Below are positions 43,487 to 56,152 of a stretch of 64,000 nt of DNA, one piece after another. The translations under genes were made by a program, and so were the position numbers. The stretch lies in assembly GCA_963556695.1 (NCBI GenBank), contig CAUWAG010000018.1, positions 3,906,001 through 3,970,000 on the forward strand, in the 5' to 3' direction. Origin of the DNA: Anthostomella pinea (taxonomy: Eukaryota; Ascomycota; Sordariomycetes; Xylariales; Xylariaceae). Below the pieces are notes generated by a model. That model had not been told where the DNA came from, did no database searches, and saw nothing but the letters and a program-made list of their open reading frames with translations. The number at the start of each line of letters is the position of its first letter. Position 1 is the stretch's first letter.

Positions 43487-45283
43487 TAGGCCCTCGGCGT
43501 CAATTACGGCGCACCCAGCCTTACAAGGCCTGCACGGACGGCATATAACCTTGGAACCATCGTCGCCTCCTTCTTTGCCATTCAAGTCCAGACCCTCGCG
43601 TGTTCGGTTCACGCATTACTATCACGAGGTGTGGCTCCTCAACCCATTTTCCAGCCACAATGACGGATGGGTCACGGACCAGGATACAAGGTACCTTGGA
43701 GCCCAACTGGTACCCATATGTACCAGATTCGTACCCAACTGGGATGATAGCTACTTCTGGGATGGGGACACCACCCATCCCTTCTTTCAATCAAGCAACT
43801 TCCAGAATACAAACCAATAGCCACCATTCGTGACCCTGGTCCTTATTCTGGATACCGCTACCACAAGGCACAGAGGTATGTGTGTGCCCCGCATCGCCAG
43901 CGGTCCATCCCGACGGCTCCACGACGAGTTGACCACTCTGCCACTCCGTTGGACAAGAGGCCTCCATCATCCCTCCATCATGCATGATACGACGCTTGTT
44001 GAACCGACGACGATGGCGGTATGCGACAAATGCGACATTCACATCTGCATGTCCATACCAGAAGCGAACCGGCGGCGAGTCGCGCGCAAAACCCGACGTG
44101 ACGTTCCATTCGCCTCGGCACTGAGACATGATTCGCAAGCACACTTCGTCTGGCGTAGGGCCGAATGGGAAAGGCTGCATGATGGCGCTAATCAACATCT
44201 CTCAAATTGCACCCCTCGAAGATCTCGCTGCCGCTCATTCTACATAATATGTATCCAGGGTGGGTGATGCAAGATCTACAGCGTAGAATAGGGGCAGAGG
44301 ACGATGCATTCCGCAGCTCCGGTCCATCGCCCCGGCTGCTGCCGCTTTCCTGCCGCAGCTTCAAGTGATCTCGGCCGGATGATTGGGGTCCAACGCTCCT
44401 CAAGGGGTTCCAAGGGTTCTATTCGGACCAGGAACCCCGTCCAAAGGTGGCCCAAGTGCCGGGCGATGGACTTGCAGCAGCGGGTAGATACATGCATCAT
44501 CCTCCTCCACAATCACATTCACAACATCATCAAGACCTGCAACCATCACATCATTGGCCAATACCTGACCATCTACAGTCTCTGCAATGCTCTTCCACAC
44601 CTTTGCGTGTATCATCTGGCTGCGACCCCGCACATGCTGATCGATTCATGGCGGTTGGCGATCGATCCCGTTGCGATGCAACGGATCTCATTGGACAGAC
44701 GGGTCATTGCCGTACTCTTCCCGTCACTGTGGACGGGCCATGGCCCCCAACTGAGACGACAGTTCCTCGGCATTCTCTGCCCTACAAACACGGAATACAC
44801 CATCTGACACCTTCAGAGACATACGCCATCACTTGCAGAAGCGGCCGACGGCTCCGCGGGAAACTAGAATGATGCAGCCAGACGCCTTGGGCGTCGGGCG
44901 TCACGCCAGACCATAAGCGCATCTAATATGAGAAGACGACACCATGATTTGTTGGGGGTGGGTGCATGGCGCCATCATCGGGATCCTGCATTCGTCCGTG
45001 GAATTCAAGGGCAAAAGGCAAGTCAACCGCCATCCCGCATCACCTCAAATACACAAGCTGTTTCATTGGCCGGCTCCAGGTCATTTCAGCCTTACACACG
45101 CCTCCAGCTCCGACACTGACAGGTGGGCTAAATACACGCTCGGGGTTCTGAATCTGGAAGCTAAGGGTGTGTGAGTATACCTCGTCTTATTACTACGAGC
45201 ACCACCACGTATAGCAACACTCCCTCACCCCGGTGGTAGCCCATCTATAAAATCAATATCGACGCTATACGACCTGCAACCTT
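43487..45283. other. GC-balanced spacer with a possible hydrolase-like relic
   Basis: No complete gene. On the minus strand at 43791-44198 a frame contains PPVRFWYGHADVNVAFVAY, which resembles the strand-turn around the acid residue of alpha/beta hydrolases. Neighbouring frames (43521-43790, 44400-44633) have coding-like composition but cannot be joined confidently. This may be a decayed gene trapped between transposons. Confidence 0.3.
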
Positions 45284-45285
45284 TA

Positions 45286-47717
45286 CAGGTTTATCCCTGA
45301 ATAAATATACCCTGTAAACTATTAAAATACTTGCTTAATATATTATTATTAATATACTTTAAAAGTCTTAATAGCTAATTTATAAAAGGTTAGTCTCTTA
45401 TAATACAAAGGGTGTTAAAAGTATTATCCGATAGTTATAATACATTAAAAAGTTATAAATATAAAAAAACCGGCTATTTTTCTTATAAGTATATTTAAAC
45501 AAATTTATATAAAATATTACCATTATAAAAACAAATCTTAACAGTTGTTTCGTTGATTTCTTGTTTTAATGAATATAAATTATTGTAACTAGCTTCAATA
45601 CCTCGTAATACCTTTATTCTTTAACTTTATAAGTTTTAATTACCGTAATATTAAACGTATTAAACGCTCTAATAAATGAATTAACATAGCTTCTTAAGCC
45701 TTATAAATATATTCAATTAATACTTCATTAATAATATAAGAATGTTATATTTCGATTTATCGCTTTATTCAAAGCTACATGTATTTAATAACGTTAAAAT
45801 TGAAGCTTTTTTAAACAAAGGCATTATTACGTCGTTATTAAACTAAACTTGCACCCACTTTTAAATCGATTTTAAGCCGTATATTAAAGCGTTATTTAAT
45901 TATATTTTAATCTTTCAAAAACCCTTATAACACTTAAATATTAACGGTAAAATATACTATTAATACGTAGTTAAATAATTATACTTTAAGTCTTTTTTTA
46001 AATGTAATCAGGTCTTTTAATTCCTTAAAAAACTTAATTCGATATATTTGACCGTACCTTTTATATTTTATTTTACACTGTATTTAGAAGGATTTATTTA
46101 AAAATAAAACAACTGCTTTTTTACCGGTAATTATACGGTTAAAGCTAATTTTTTAAATCTTTGAAAGTAAAATATTTTTTAACAAGGCAATTTTTAAACG
46201 GGCTTTTTTATAAGCAGTAATAAAATAAATACAAGTCGGTTAAAGCATTTTCGTAAAACCTATTTTTAAAAAAATCATATATAACGGCTTGTTTAAAGTA
46301 ATTTTTAAGTAATTAGCTTTAAAAGTATTATTTTCAAATAAAACAAATATTAAAATATGAAACGCGTTAAGAATACTCGTATAAAGAAAAAAACCTTTAT
46401 AATATGTTTAATAAGTATATAAGTAATAATACCGCGGCATCCGCTTTTATAACAACTAGGCTTTAACTTCGTAATAATAACGTAATAAACCTACTTTGAT
46501 AAAAGCTTTATTTATTCGTAAATCTTTTTTATTATTTATTTTGCTACTTTATATAACGTTTTTATTACAATTATTTCTTATTTAATAGTTATAAAAACAT
46601 ATTAAAATGTTATTATATATAAAAAAGTTCTTAATATATTAAGTTCGTTAAGTGGATACTTTTTATATAGAAATTAGTTATAAGATTAATCGTAATATTA
46701 ATGAACGAAAAAACTATTGTCAGAAAAAACGCCAGCGCTTTATTTAATTTGAAAACTAGCCGCGGTTTTATTAATTCTATTAATAACACGTTAATAAGAT
46801 CGAAATAAAAAACTTCGAAAATAATAGAATAATAAACTACGCGACAAAATAAAATAAAAATGCCAGCCGTTACTAAAAAAATTATTAATTTGTTTAATTA
46901 ATTTTTTTCAAAGTAATTCATATATTTTTAATAAAACCATATTATAATAAAGATATTTAAATACAGGTAAGAAGGAAAGCCACCTAGCTCAAAAAGCTAA
47001 TATATAAAACAAAAAAACGTAGACTAGTATAACTATAAAAACGTATCTAAATTAAATGGTGATAAATAGTTTTTTGAAGATCTGCGACCGAAAAATCTAT
47101 TTTCTATATGTAAAACACCCGGACTACTTTTCTTTTCTTTTCGTAGCTCAGCTACATTCACTAGCCACGTTACTAGCTTTAATACCACCTCAAAATAGTT
47201 TTATTATCATTATCGTCGTCAATATATTTAGTTAACAGTATATTTTAAATAATAATTTCGTGGAAAAATGTATTACAAAACTTTAAATTTAATATTTTTT
47301 AACTTGTTATAATTTGAAAATTATTTTAATTAATAAAAGATTTAAAAAGCAACTTACTAACGCAACTAACAAGATATTTAAACTATTATATAAAAAGAGT
47401 AGTAATAAAACATTAAAAATTAAAAAGGTCAGTATAAAAATATATATCATAAAATATAAATATTTAATAAGTTTACATAAAATATTAATATTTTTAAAAA
47501 AATTTATACAGTTAAAAAAGAACTTTAATAAAAATAAAACCAAAGTATTTACATTGTGTTTTACCATTAAATTTAGTTTAAAAGTAAAGAAAATATCCAC
47601 TATCGTAGCAAAATCTGTAACAGTGTTAGTACCTGGCTGATACCAGGGTGAGACGTCTAGCGTGCCTGTCTTATAACAGCTCGGACACCATTTAACAAAT
47701 TTTCAGGGGTAAACCTA
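45286..47717. mobile_element. RIP-degraded DNA transposon with short TIRs (element 3)
   Basis: A 2.4 kb block of extreme A+T content. Its edges are imperfect inverted repeats: CAGGTTTATCCCTGAA at 45286 and, inverted, TAGGTTTACCCCTGAA ending at 47717. TA flanks both (45284-45285 and 47718-47719). The first-base difference (C versus T before A) is the RIP type. A slightly less A+T-rich patch lies at about 47100-47190. No transposase frame survives, and the frames at 47307-47640 are products of base composition. The TIR is short, so the ends are less sure than those of elements 1 and 2. Confidence 0.65.
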
Positions 47718-47719
47718 TA

Positions 47720-50700
47720 AGTACAAGCAACGGTGTATGCATGGACCGGCAGCAAAATGGCAGACGGAGACATTCATCACTACGGAACCAACTGACAGTG
47801 TAGCACTGATCCGACGCAAAGGCTCGGGCGCCTGTTGGATATTAACGAGTAGGCACCTACCCAGTTGCCAATCCCAGGCATGAATTTCATCCAAAGCTGC
47901 ATGCTACTCGAAAATGGCATTCTCTGCTTTGCTTTTCCCTCGTGGCTTGCAGATGGAGATTCTAGAGTCCGTCGACGGAGCAATCGGCTCACAATGCCCG
48001 TGCCTCACGGCTCGTCTCCTCGGGCTCGCAAGGTTCGTCCGAAAAATCAGCTGTGCCTTCAGCCGGCAGTCCAAACCCCAGAGAAGGGGGCGAGACCAGC
48101 AATTGAGCGAGTGTGGCGTACTTTATCGTAGGTTACATGGACGCCCCGACGCCTGCAGGTGATACACGAAGGATACCGACATGAAAGGTTACAATAGGTA
48201 CATTAAGTACCTGTAGTGAGTGGTACGGACCATAGTGGTAGGGCTTGGCTTGCACCTGCAGCACCGAGTGGCAGTCTGCACCTAAACCTTACAAGGCTGA
48301 GTTATAGAGTTGACGTTACATTGCCGATTTATCCCACTTGTGGGCTCGGGATCGGGGTCATCCACTGCAAGCAAACTCTGCTACATTTACCTTACTCAGG
48401 AAGCAAGCCTTTTACAGCTGCAGGACGTCTCTTTGACAGTCGCCTCGAAGCTCTGTTGATTACAGCTGTCCAATGAACCGGTCTCGAGCAGTCAACCCCT
48501 TTTCAGTCCAAATATTCCCCTCTCTTTTCTCTGCTGCGCGAAATGCATGCAGGTTTCTGGGTGTGTGGCTATGCTGGGACACCAACAGCATCCAAGTTCG
48601 TCAAAATCAGCGCATATGCCACGCCTGGCCACCGAGACATCTCTCAGGCTGCTCGTGGCGTTGCCTATCAACGCGGCCAGTCCGACCAAGCTCTTGGTAC
48701 TTTCCTTATTCAAAGAATCGGCATGCTGGATCGCGTCAGGGATGGAAATACCGCACAATCTCCACGGAATTGTCATTACCGTACGCCTGTCGTCTCTCGA
48801 CAGATATTCCAGCTGCGGCGCTCCGTTTGCCGCAGCTCAGCTCAGTAGCTCACCGTATGCCCCGCGGGACTGCGCATTGCTCCGAGCTGTTCGGTGATTG
48901 AAGCCCACCATCTGGGTTCTCAAGAGGACACTCATGATTACTTTCAGAACCATGGAACTGACTATTTGTCACGAAGCGAGATACCAATCAGCCCCACTAT
49001 AGGGAATCGGACCCGTCGCATCTACTAGTATCCCTTGACTCCTGAGTTCAAGTGCCGTTTATACAGGTTGGCCCCTATTTTCGAAACTCCTTGTACCCGG
49101 TGAGCGGCTAATATCATAATCGTGTACCTAACACAGACTAAAATGCGAAGATCAGCTCCCGTAGTGAACTCCGTCGGCCCGCATCACCCACAGTGAGCAG
49201 CGGGCAGTTCCGACTGTTTTGTATTACACCATCATTGTTTCACCGCCGCGACCAGCCGACAAGAAGTATCTTCAAAGGTCCCGGCGCTCTCTCTGATCGT
49301 TGCGTATCGTCAACTGAGACGTCATCTCGAGGTAAAGCTACGGCAAAGCCAATACCCCCAGCGCAACATACATATGCCAGGTTAAGTTGGTTAACACTGC
49401 CTTAACGTCTTACCGAAGTATCCGCTCTCCAGCATTAATCCAACATCTCCACCCCCACCCTCTCCGAACCAGGAAGCTCGCCAGACGCGCTCGGCCACTC
49501 TTCCAGAACACTTCCATGGATCTAGGCCCATTCTGCCTACGGGCATCGTCACTCCTTCGAATGTACTCCTACAAAGTGGCCACAGCGCCCAGCCCAGTAC
49601 TACACACTCCGAGACTCCGTGATAGTATTCCACACAGTGGGTTCAAGGAGCTGCCGCTCTTCTGCTTTCACTACAGTATCGACCTTTTCAACCGACAGCG
49701 GACTCTAGTGCGCACTCTATCTAGCGCACACCGTCTTGTTCTGGGTACTTCGGATCCATCAAGCCGGCACTAAACCCTATGACAGAACGACTACCACGAC
49801 ACAATGCCTTGGCGTGCGTCCAAGGGTGCCGGCGTTCTTGGCAGCACAAATGATGATGGCACGACGCCAAGAACGATGTTGCCGTAACATCGGATCCACT
49901 TCCTGGAAGCCCCCTGCCGACGGACCTAGAAGTCTTGTAGCTGCCTGGCTACCTATTCCCACGGCATTTACCGAAATGAGGGTTTATTCAAACCCGTCGC
50001 TTCCCAAATGTCGTGGGGGTTTGTTGCTCCACTCGCTGGCCTGTAGCATGCCGGCCTGAATAAAACCTCGGCCGTCCAGGCTTGCCACGAGACGTGTGGT
50101 TCTCCTATAGGGGTCGGTCTCGCAGGGCTCGCCATGTACTCCGTGGACTCGTGGAGACGTATCGCGCGTCCATGTACTCCGTGGACTCGTGGAGACGTAT
50201 CGCGCGTCCATGATCGCGAACTTTGCAGGGCCGCAGGGCGTGGATGTATGTACTCAGTACACAGTAGTAATACTAGTACAATAAGATAAAGGTCTGGCTA
50301 GCCCGAAGCGTAGAACGAGAGAACGAGAACGAGAGAGGTGTGCACGTAGAAAGCACCCACAGGAACTTTGACATCTCCGTCGCTGCGTCGCAAACATGGC
50401 AGTGGAGCAATGATCTCTCTCAATTCTCCGACTAAGCCCTGCACCTTGTATGTAGTATACACATAGGTCCCGCAGCAACTCTGTCTTACTGACGTGGTAC
50501 AAGAGCAACTACTAGAGGATCCTCGAGCAGGCGTGGACCCTCTTCCGCTTGACTCGAGCGGAGGTACTTCAGATGAACCAAACATGTGCCATTGGTATAT
50601 ACAGTGGGTATCATCATAGATAGCTGGGGTAATTCTTCTCTCCTCAGATGCCAGCTGGCGTCTCGAGTGTCTCCTCTGTCTTTTTGCGGAGACATACCAT

Positions 50701-51491
50701 TCGCTCCGCAACATGCAGGCGGACAGGCGAATCATCAACACCACCTTTGGTCGTTTCGTGTTATATAAGGTACGCTTATAATATATTGCGCTATAACCTT
50801 GGACCATTTCTCGTGTCTCGTGACCGTGTCTAGACGCATGCGTGCATGCATGGCGCTGACAGCAGCTCGAACAGGGTCTGTTGGGTGGGCGGCTTGCTCA
50901 CCTAAGCCCTACCGGCTAGAGCTCGCCAATATGTTACACGGACTTGTACCACGATTACAGGCATCATCGAGGGGACCGGCTATTCGTCAGTCGTGGCATC
51001 TCGTACGCTGATGCTAGATGCAGCAAGAAGGCTTTTTGTACCATGGCTGGCGACGCCTGGTCTTGGTGCTGAACCTGTGAGATTTCAAAGTGTTCTGAAA
51101 AGTGTTTTAAATTGAAAGAAGAGGGAGAAGAAGATCTCCAGGGGAAATGCCCCCGCACTTATGGAAAGGTGATCCCGCCGGTGCAATGATAAGACCACTG
51201 GTTTAATAGGTGGCTCATAGGAGCCCGCCTCTCATCAAGTGCTATTTACTTTCGATTATGTATATACCAATTTACCAGCGTGTTTGGGGTTCCGGGTAGT
51301 GACCCTTTTATGGCTGCACAACCAATCGCCTGTGTGACTGAGGTACTGAGGTTCATAGGTCGAATAATAATGAATCACATAAGACGAGGGCATCCGTGAA
51401 TGCAGATCCAGGTCAATGAGTAAACGAGCTAATATCTTGCTACACGATACGCGTTCAGCAATGACAACACGGCGGTCACGCCTCGGGTTCT
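47720..51491. other. Long gene-free stretch right of the transposon block
   Basis: 3.8 kb with only short overlapping frames. Minus-strand frames at 48492-48776 and 49391-49633 have coding-like composition but no recognisable motif; they may be fragments of old genes. A 38-bp tandem duplication lies at 50132-50207. One GGAACTTT occurs at about 50362. Confidence 0.4.
50132..50207. repeat. 38-bp perfect tandem duplication
   Basis: Two identical units beginning CCATGTACTCCGTGGACTCG start at 50132 and 50170; a third start (CCATG) follows at 50208. The exact identity suggests a recent duplication. Confidence 0.9.
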
Positions 51492-52691
51492 CTAAACCAG
51501 CTCCGTGGTCAAACCCCTTGCCCCTGAAGCGGCCGGCTTCCCCCAAACGACATTCCACCGCCTGAACGCCCAGCACGACCCTCGCCGCGTCTCCTCCGCG
51601 ATGCGCCTCATCAGCTCCCGGAGCTCCTCCGCGTGCGCCTCGCTGGCCGTCGTCCGCGCCAGCATATAGTGCAGCATGAGATTGCACTCGTGGATTGCCA
51701 CGTTGCATCGGCATCGCCACACCCGTGCCATCCGGCCTCTGATCTTCCAATGAAGAATGGTCTTCGCAGCCAACTGCATGTCAAGTTGGTGAAAGATGAT
51801 TACGGCATTGTATCAGTACCAATTGCGCGTGGTCCGGCATAGGGATAGCCATCGTGAGCACGTAGTCAGGTATAGTCTGATGGGTTGTAACGTGACGGCC
51901 ACATGGAAAGCATCACCATCAAGACATGCGCGTAAGATAGAGGCAGAATATTCAGCAAAGTGATCATATAGAAGTGCTTGAGCAACAGGCCGGCAATCTG
52001 CTTTAGGTCTCTATGTCCTGGCCCAAGTTGACTTACTCCACGATTTTGTCAGCATGAGCGTAACCACAAAAGCAGCAAGATACCGAGTATCATCAAACCC
52101 GGTGTCACGTGTCATCATTAATTGTCTCCTGTGCCTTCACCTTCTCCTGCTCCTCCACCACTTCCTACTTCGCCACCCCCAGCACTGTGAGATCTGGGTT
52201 CTCTTACCTTGCATAGGTCGGGCAACGGTCCGTCACGGAAACAGTTAATGAGCTCCGACTTGTTTTTGTTGTTGCCGACGTACTCGGATCTCTGGATGCC
52301 CGTGCTATCCTGTCCATGTAGGAAAGCCTCGATCTGCGCCTCTAGAGCCGGGTTGTCGCGATGGATTATACCCAGAATTATTTCACCAATCTGTCCATGG
52401 GCGCCCTTGACCGGGCCTCTTCTTTCCCGCAATGTATATGCACTCCACTCCCATTGCAAGACATCGAGTGCAACCTGTCTTGACCCCAGTGCAGGGTTGG
52501 TGATCTTTTTGACACCTCTGGCACGCGTTGTTCATGCGCTTTCTCTTGAGCATGGGTTTGCCAGCATCATTATCAAGACCTTCATCGGCAAGTGGGGTCT
52601 CGCCATTGCTGGCCCGGACGATGGGGATCAGCGACAGGGCAGCTGGATAGAGTGCGGCGTACGTTGGGGTCAAGGTTGCTTGGTTGGGCAT
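51492..52691 (-). CDS. Zn2Cys6 (fungal binuclear cluster) regulator, 3' model uncertain
   Basis: Exon 1 runs from the ATG at 52691 to 52412 and encodes KRKRMNNACQRCQKDHQPC...CTRCLAMGVEC, a C-x2-C-x6-C-x6-C-x2-C-x6-C cluster. A 70-bp intron (52342-52411) leads in phase to exon 2 (52341-52208: EAQIEAFLHGQDSTGIQRSEYVGNNKNKSELINCFRDGPLPDLCK), which ends at GTAAGAG. Beyond that a frame from about 52010 (VAQALLYDHFAEYSASILRACLDGDAFHVAV) and a GC-rich C-terminal frame at 51779-51492 (HAEELRELMRRIAEETRRG) look coding, but their junctions are unresolved. Such proteins bind CGG-containing DNA. It would be short (about 250-300 residues) for the family, which usually has 500-900. Either a compact regulator or an eroded one. 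Confidence 0.6.
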
Positions 52692-55202
52692 CACGTTGCT
52701 GCTCGGTGCCTGCGGGAGTAGTAAAAGTTTCGTGAGCCTGATTCGTATTATCCATGACAATTTGCGATGGCCACGTAGAGGCGTGGTTGGGGATAAGGTA
52801 ACTTATCTGCTGCGCAAGATGGAAAAGGTCCGAGCAGTACAACGAGATGTGGCGGTAGCAGCGAAGCATAAGTGAAGTGAGAAAATTGTGAAAAATTCTA
52901 TGCTTCCCAAGTGGTGACTACATAGAATCAATTTCAATCTGTGCCTGAGGTGCCAGCACCTCTGCTCTGGCGGGTGGCTTTGAAATTTGTAGTTTCTGGG
53001 TTGACGGCATGGGTGCATGACTTCGCACCTAGCAACGACCCTTCGTCCATTCAGCAGCAACCTTCAAACACGGCTAGAAACACGTTACACTCTTCTGCAG
53101 TTATCTATATGTTCGGCGTGATAGAAGAATAGCAACGGACGCTCGTTGATTCCAGATCCATGGTCAAGGTATCAACATGACATTTGGACCTTTCCACCCT
53201 CGCATCTAGTGAGAGATGAACAGCAAATCTCGTCCTAGCAATCAGTTCTGCTTTCTGAGTAAAACTGATGCTATGCTACAGCGGTAAGGAAATCAGTGAT
53301 ATATCGCATTTATTCCCGTAGAAGAGTCATGGTGGCACTGTTCGTATGTAATTTCTCCTTATTCCTACTCGGTTGTACGATTTTTCTCAGTGGAACATGA
53401 GCGGGAGCCATTTCTACGCCGAGACAACACCCACCACGTCCCAGTTACCAACTCTCCTGTGTAGAGTGCGACTTCTCGCTGTTGGTTGCCACGCACTCAC
53501 ACACAAGCTCTCTCTCACCAAGCAACCCTACGAGCACGACGTATGAGGAAGAGGATGCCCGGATACGTCGGATCCCACGGTAATATCGGCGTACCGCAAC
53601 TAACCACCAGTCAAGTATCTATATAGTTTTGACGAACCAGGTGTAAGACATAATTCTTTGAATGACCCAATGAAACCCATTGGCGGTCTCCTATACGACA
53701 AGCATGAGCCTCCTGGCCCTTACTGGACCCAAGCAGACCATCGCCAACATGGTGCTGCATACCCTGCCTCGCTTCATGACTGCACCACCGGCGCATTTAC
53801 CATTCAATCTGTTGCTGTCTACTTCACTACAGGTCTGTACGGAAGCCGACCATACGACACTGCTTCTGACCTTTACGTGGACCTCCCTGGTCTCTGCATC
53901 TTGAGGTAACTCCAATGCCATCATCATGTGCTCTAGTCTTGAATAACATGACATTATAGATCGCCACACGCGGTCAACCCATTGTAGGCCAAGTCTGAGC
54001 TGAAGTCATCCAAACTCAGGCCATGTCATGAACCCGACCATTCACCCGCCGGCGTACGTCTCCGTGAACGCTTGCATAGTGGCCCTGAACCTTCCCATGA
54101 TGGGTGTGTTTTGCTGTCATCGACACGTTTAGGAGGTTTGGCATGGATTGTGACATGATGAAGTTGGAAGCCTTGGCCCCGGGATTTTGAATATCGAGAG
54201 TGTCTCAACTGGTACTGTGTATTCTTCTCAGTGAAGACCGCGCAGCTTGCTGTCCCGTGGACTGATCGCCGCGACATGCCTAGCCTCCACGAAAGCCCCG
54301 AGTCCTACATGCGGCCGCTTGACGCGTCTGACGCGTGCAACTAGCAATGGCGGACCGGGAATCAGGCGTGGAACTCTTGTGAATGGTGTCAAGGCTCGTA
54401 CAGGAAGGAGTCATGGCGACGAGGCATGTGGCCGCGGCTCGGCGCCGGGAGCTCCTGTCAGCCGACTGATGCTCTCAGGAGGACAGACTCTCGCCACGTC
54501 CCCTTTTCAGTCGTGGAATGTGTCTCTGTATACAATCATGCTTGCATAACGGCCACGCCGGATGCTACGGCCGCGACTGCCCGCCTAATTCACTGCGTGC
54601 GTCGACGATGTAGCAATAAGACAGGCCTATGTAGCCAAAGACTCGACGTTGCTACTGTCGCATGTCGAATGCCGGTGTCAGAAGGCTGATCATGGGCAAT
54701 AGGGGGGCGAGGGGGGGAGGGCAATGATGATTTATTAATCTGCAGAATGTGCAAATAATACAACTCCTTGTAAAGACAAGGGAGAAGAGGAGCTTGTCCG
54801 ACCAGCCAAAGAACATGAGACGAGGCTTCAGGTGACAGGAGGGCGGCCGGCAACTTCGCTTGTTTAACGGCGAACCGTTGAGGAGCAAAGTCCAGCAATA
54901 AAAGGAGCTGCGGTGGCGCGTGGGGATGGTGGAGAACAGTTCGTCGTAGGCAAATGCTGACACCTAAGGGAGTGTACGAAGCCGCGTCTCAAAGTGGAAT
55001 TCCTTCCTGCCTTTGGGCTACATCGCCGGTGCCGGTTCCGGCATGCCTCGGTCTTACACACACCGAAGCCGAAGCCTAACCGACACCGACATGCTTCGCA
55101 GCTGACTCTGACCGCACTTCAACACGGTAGGTTATCCGCAAGCATCTGATCTTTAACGCACGTCCACCTCCAGACTTCACCTTGTCAAGAGACGAAACGA
55201 TC
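52692..55202. other. Gene-free stretch between regulator and methyltransferase
   Basis: The left part should be the Zn2Cys6 promoter and the right part (about 55000-55200) the methyltransferase promoter. Frames at 53611-53969 and 54590-54963 overlap on both strands and are not recognised. No repeats stand out. Confidence 0.4.
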
Positions 55203-56060
55203 ATGGCGCAGAAACCCCAATCAAGCACTTATACCCAAGGCCACTCCAATTTCACCACGGCCACCCAACAGACTCGCACAGCTGAGTCAGATGCCGATTT
55301 CCTGCTACCATACATCAAGAAGACAGACCGTATCCTCGATGTCGGCTGCGGCCCAGGCACCATCACCACGAGCATAGCCAAGCACGCAAGCGAAGGCTCG
55401 ACTCTCGGCATCGATCTTTCCCCCAGCGTCATACAGAAGGCGAAGGACTTGGCAGCTGTGGCCAACGTCCCGACTCAAGGCCCCGGCTCCGTCATCTTCG
55501 AGGAAGGCAACGTGCTAGAACGCCTCGCCTATCCCGACGAGAGCTTCGATGTCGTCTTCGCCTCACAGGTGTTCGGGTATCTAGTGCCGACCCCTGATGT
55601 GCCTCTCCGCGCAGTGGCCGAGATCCGCCGCGTTCTGAAGCCCGGCGGCGTCCTGGCCACGCGCGACGGCACGGCGCAACACTTCTACCCTCGTAGCCTC
55701 GACCTCGATCGCCACTGGGTGTACAACTTCACTCGTTCCATCTACAAGGGCGAACCGCCCAAAGACACCACAGGCACGATGATGCCTGCGCTCTTCCGCA
55801 AGGCTGGTTTCGATGCTGATGGTGGGAAGGTCCAGATCGGGGTGAGCACCAAAGTGTTTTCTGGCCCGGAGGCAAGGAAGTTCTTGGCCTGGCGAGCGGA
55901 AGGACAGTTGAAGGAGGGAGATCCCTTTCGTCAGAGCTGGTTGGATTCGGGAATCAGCGAGGAGGAGATTGGCCAGGCTTTGAAAGCCATTAGGGAGTGG
56001 AGCGAGACCGAGGATGCGTGGCATCTTGCGGTGCAGTGCGAGATACTCGCTTGGAAGTAA
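55203..56060 (+). CDS. SAM-dependent methyltransferase (UbiE/COQ5-like fold)
   Basis: Intronless, 285 residues from the ATG at 55203 (context ATCATGGCG); an in-frame ATG at 55182 would add seven residues. Seen: SAM-binding motif I ILDVGCGPG at about 44-52, an acidic turn at the end of the next strand (TLGIDLSPSVIQKAKDLA), motif II VIFEEGNVLERLAYPDESFDVVFASQVFGYL, and RRVLKPGGVLATRDG. This is the class I methyltransferase pattern of the small-molecule type. The C-terminal half (FRKAGFDADGGKVQIGVSTKVFSGPEARKFLAWRAEG) resembles uncharacterised fungal UbiE-type enzymes. The substrate is unknown; no biosynthetic partner genes lie nearby. It converges on the dehydrogenase relic at 56153. Confidence 0.88.
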   Translation: MAQKPQSSTYTQGHSNFTTATQQTRTAESDADFLLPYIKKTDRILDVGCGPGTITTSIAKHASEGSTLGIDLSPSVIQKAKDLAAVANVPTQGPGSVIFEEGNVLERLAYPDESFDVVFASQVFGYLVPTPDVPLRAVAEIRRVLKPGGVLATRDGTAQHFYPRSLDLDRHWVYNFTRSIYKGEPPKDTTGTMMPALFRKAGFDADGGKVQIGVSTKVFSGPEARKFLAWRAEGQLKEGDPFRQSWLDSGISEEEIGQALKAIREWSETEDAWHLAVQCEILAWK

Positions 56061-56152
56061 ATGATTGGGCTGAACTCCGGAAGTGTGGTTCGCGAACGTA
56101 CGGCATTTACTAGACTATTTCCCTTTGCCTGGGAAAGTGATTCCGGGCGGTT

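Noticed and set aside
47307..47640. Two frames of about 100 codons on opposite strands in the AT-rich block
   Set aside because: Their Lys/Ile/Asn/Phe-only composition is what random AT-rich DNA gives, and they lie inside a RIP-degraded element.
41575..47717. AT-rich blocks as inserted mitochondrial DNA
   Set aside because: No mitochondrial genes, tRNAs or frames are visible, and the blocks are bounded by TIRs with TA duplications.
52118..52459. Frame of 113 codons overlapping the Zn2Cys6 exon
   Set aside because: Its first part overlaps the zinc cluster in the wrong frame. Only its middle part is used, as exon 2 after a 70-bp intron, and its Gly-rich end lies beyond the GTAAGAG donor.
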